A DNA stretch of 64,000 bases from NCBI RefSeq assembly GCF_021917145.1, contig NC_061062.1:5051847-5115846 (forward strand), read 5' to 3'. The stretch is from Hypomesus transpacificus. Lineage: Eukaryota > Chordata > Actinopteri > Osmeriformes > Osmeridae. This document shows, one piece after another, positions 62,463-64,000 of this stretch; the first letter of the stretch is position 1, and every line of letters begins with the position of its first letter. The notes below the pieces were generated by a model that was not told where the DNA came from, did no database searches, and worked only from the letters and a program-made list of their open reading frames with translations. A program made the translations under genes and the position numbers.

Positions 62463-64000
62463 TAGGGCTGTCACGATAAGTACTTTTTCTTGTGCGATAT
62501 ATTGCACCAAAATGTATTGGGATAAACGATATTATTGCACACACGTAAATTGTAATTTTGATTACGGAATTCTAATTACACCCCCCCCCCCCCCAGGGAA
62601 AGTTTATACGGCTGTTCACGTGTCTATGTCGCTTCACTCCATCCCTTATTGTTTACTTTATAACATTAACAGGGCTACTTGGTTGGCGTTGTCTTTTCAG
62701 CTAGAGATATAAGGTGGTTTGCACACTGTGCAAAGTTCAAATGGCATACCACAGCAGCACTAGTGCTTTGCACGAGCACCTGAAAAGGAAGCATAGAGGC
62801 ACTATTCTGGATGATGGACCGCTAGAAAAGGCAACACCACCGTAAGTGTTGTCTATTCATGTTTATTAGATTACCATAAGTAGGGAAAGCTTTTTAAATA
62901 TATTTTTTAATTGTAGCTGCTAAATACACGCATTATTAAAGCCACGTTGGTTGATAAGATAGCTCTTGCTATTTAGCTAACTTGCCGTAACCATGACGCG
63001 TTGCTAGGACAACGGAGGCGTATGAAGTGATTCAAAGACGTAGCCCCTACTCTGGCTCTAGTCTCTAGGCTCAAAGGTAAATGTAGCCTACCTGGTTCTT
63101 AGATAATTGGCGAGTATCACTAGAATCATTACCGAACTGGCATAAGCACCAGCCCAGAACCAGCACCTTGGAATTTTGGGTTTAAAAGGAGTGTGTGTTC
63201 GTTCATGTTGGGCTTGTTGGGATATGTCATGTACTTTATCTAAATATTTTATTTCTGCCATTATTTGAAGCACGTTTCTTTGTGTGGGGAATGCCATAAA
63301 TACAATAGATACCGTTTGAGTAATTGTGATCAATAAAATGAAAGGTGTAAGTCAAAGGATCATAGGGAATATTACTGTCTTCATTAATACATGTTAAATA
63401 ATTAGGATGTATTTGTTTTTCTCCTCTCTTTCTCTTAGTAAAAGGCAAAGCCACATGAATGAATTCCTGCTAAAGAAGGATTGCTCACCACAATTTGCAG
63501 CAGCTCTTACTGATAGTGTCAATGGTAGAAGATGAGGGTTTCCGTGCTATGGTTAAAACATTCCAACCAGGCTACGTTCTCCTTAAGAGAACATGCTTCA
63601 CCAACATGATGGAGAAGAAATATGAGGACGAATTCCAGAAGGTCAAACTTGCCCTCTCCTCTTCCGGTTCCATGGTCAGTTTAACTACAGATGCATGGAC
63701 AAGTATTGCCACAGAAGCATACTTGGGCATAACCTGCCATTTTATTAACAATGACTGGGAGCTTGTAAGCTATAGTTTGACTACTATGCCTCTTGAAGAG
63801 AAACACACTGCAACTAATATTGCATTCTGGATTGAAACAGCAATTGAGAAGTTTGGAATTCCTAAAAGTAGAATCAAGGCTATGGTGCATGACAATGCTG
63901 CTAATGTAGTAGCAGCCCTCAAGTTGTTGGAAGAGAGGCATGGGATATCTTCAATCCGCTGTGCTGGCCACACATTACAACTAGTGGTAAATCAAGCACT
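62463..64000 (+). mobile_element. hAT transposon with BED-finger transposase, cut by window end
   Basis: It opens TAGGGCTGTCACGATAA, a hAT-type terminus. A first exon near 62715-62841 encodes [20 protein letters not shown] and HLKRKH, a BED finger, and ends at a GTAAGT donor. A second exon from 63439 reads KRQSHMNEFLLKKDCSPQFA, then shifts frame near 63515 with about 15 residues of the family missing, and continues open to the window edge through SMVEDEGFRAMVKTFQPGY, NMMEKKYEDEFQKVK, SLTTDAWTSIATEAYLGIT and KAMVHDNAANVVAAL. The aspartates in TTDAW and VHDNA fit the first two catalytic positions of hAT transposases. The third and the C-terminal dimerisation domain lie outside. It is probably inactive. 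Confidence 0.85.

Noticed and set aside
62320-62712. 130-codon plus-strand frame
   Set aside because: It spans two hAT ends and a C-run and shows no domain; the real coding part of that element starts further right in another context.
37357-64000. LTR retroelement or other virus-like element
   Set aside because: No long terminal repeats, protease, integrase or capsid-like coding was seen.

Overview
This window is nuclear DNA from a ray-finned (teleost) fish. Three things point there: vertebrate-type tRNA genes, a 31-exon nardilysin gene with GT-AG introns, and a repeat load typical of teleosts (PIF/Harbinger, several hAT families, L1-like and other LINE tails, a tRNA-derived SINE). I could not fix the species.

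Region 1 (1-37356) is a tandem tRNA array that runs off the left edge. The usual unit is 1088 bp and carries tRNA-Asn(GTT) (+), tRNA-Thr(AGT) (+), tRNA-Lys(TTT) (-) and an intron-containing tRNA-Arg(TCT) (+). Each unit also holds two relics on the minus strand: a 5' half of tRNA-Tyr and a decayed 3' half of tRNA-Lys. I count 36 Asn, 36 Thr, 30 Lys and 35 Arg genes, 137 in all. Five units are a 797-bp form that has lost the Lys stretch; between 11.8 and 19.3 kb these alternate with full units to make an 1885-bp higher-order repeat. A 100-N gap at 19865-19964 separates two sequence types of the array; the right-hand block (about 20-36.6 kb) is almost perfectly homogeneous. Most Arg copies carry two mismatches in the acceptor stem; only the copy at 6080-6171 is canonical.

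Region 2 (37357-39717) holds about 76 bp of unique sequence, a decayed 1503-bp PIF/Harbinger transposon (37433-38935) with perfect 20-bp terminal inverted repeats, and the 5' flank of the next gene.

Region 3 (39718-60558) is the complete coding sequence of nardilysin (nrdc), 31 coding exons on the plus strand, in frame from end to end and encoding 1092 residues. It has the HFLEH zinc motif, the nardilysin acidic domain and a second acidic stretch near the C-terminus. Introns 1, 4 and 22 are crowded with mobile-element remains.

Region 4 (60559-64000) holds the 3' UTR, a probable MITE broken by two LINE 3' ends, a hAT end fragment, and the first half of a BED-finger hAT transposase that runs off the right edge.

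The tRNA genes are independent RNA polymerase III units; nothing ties them functionally to nrdc. All calls come from reading the sequence; no covariance-model, alignment or database search was run.
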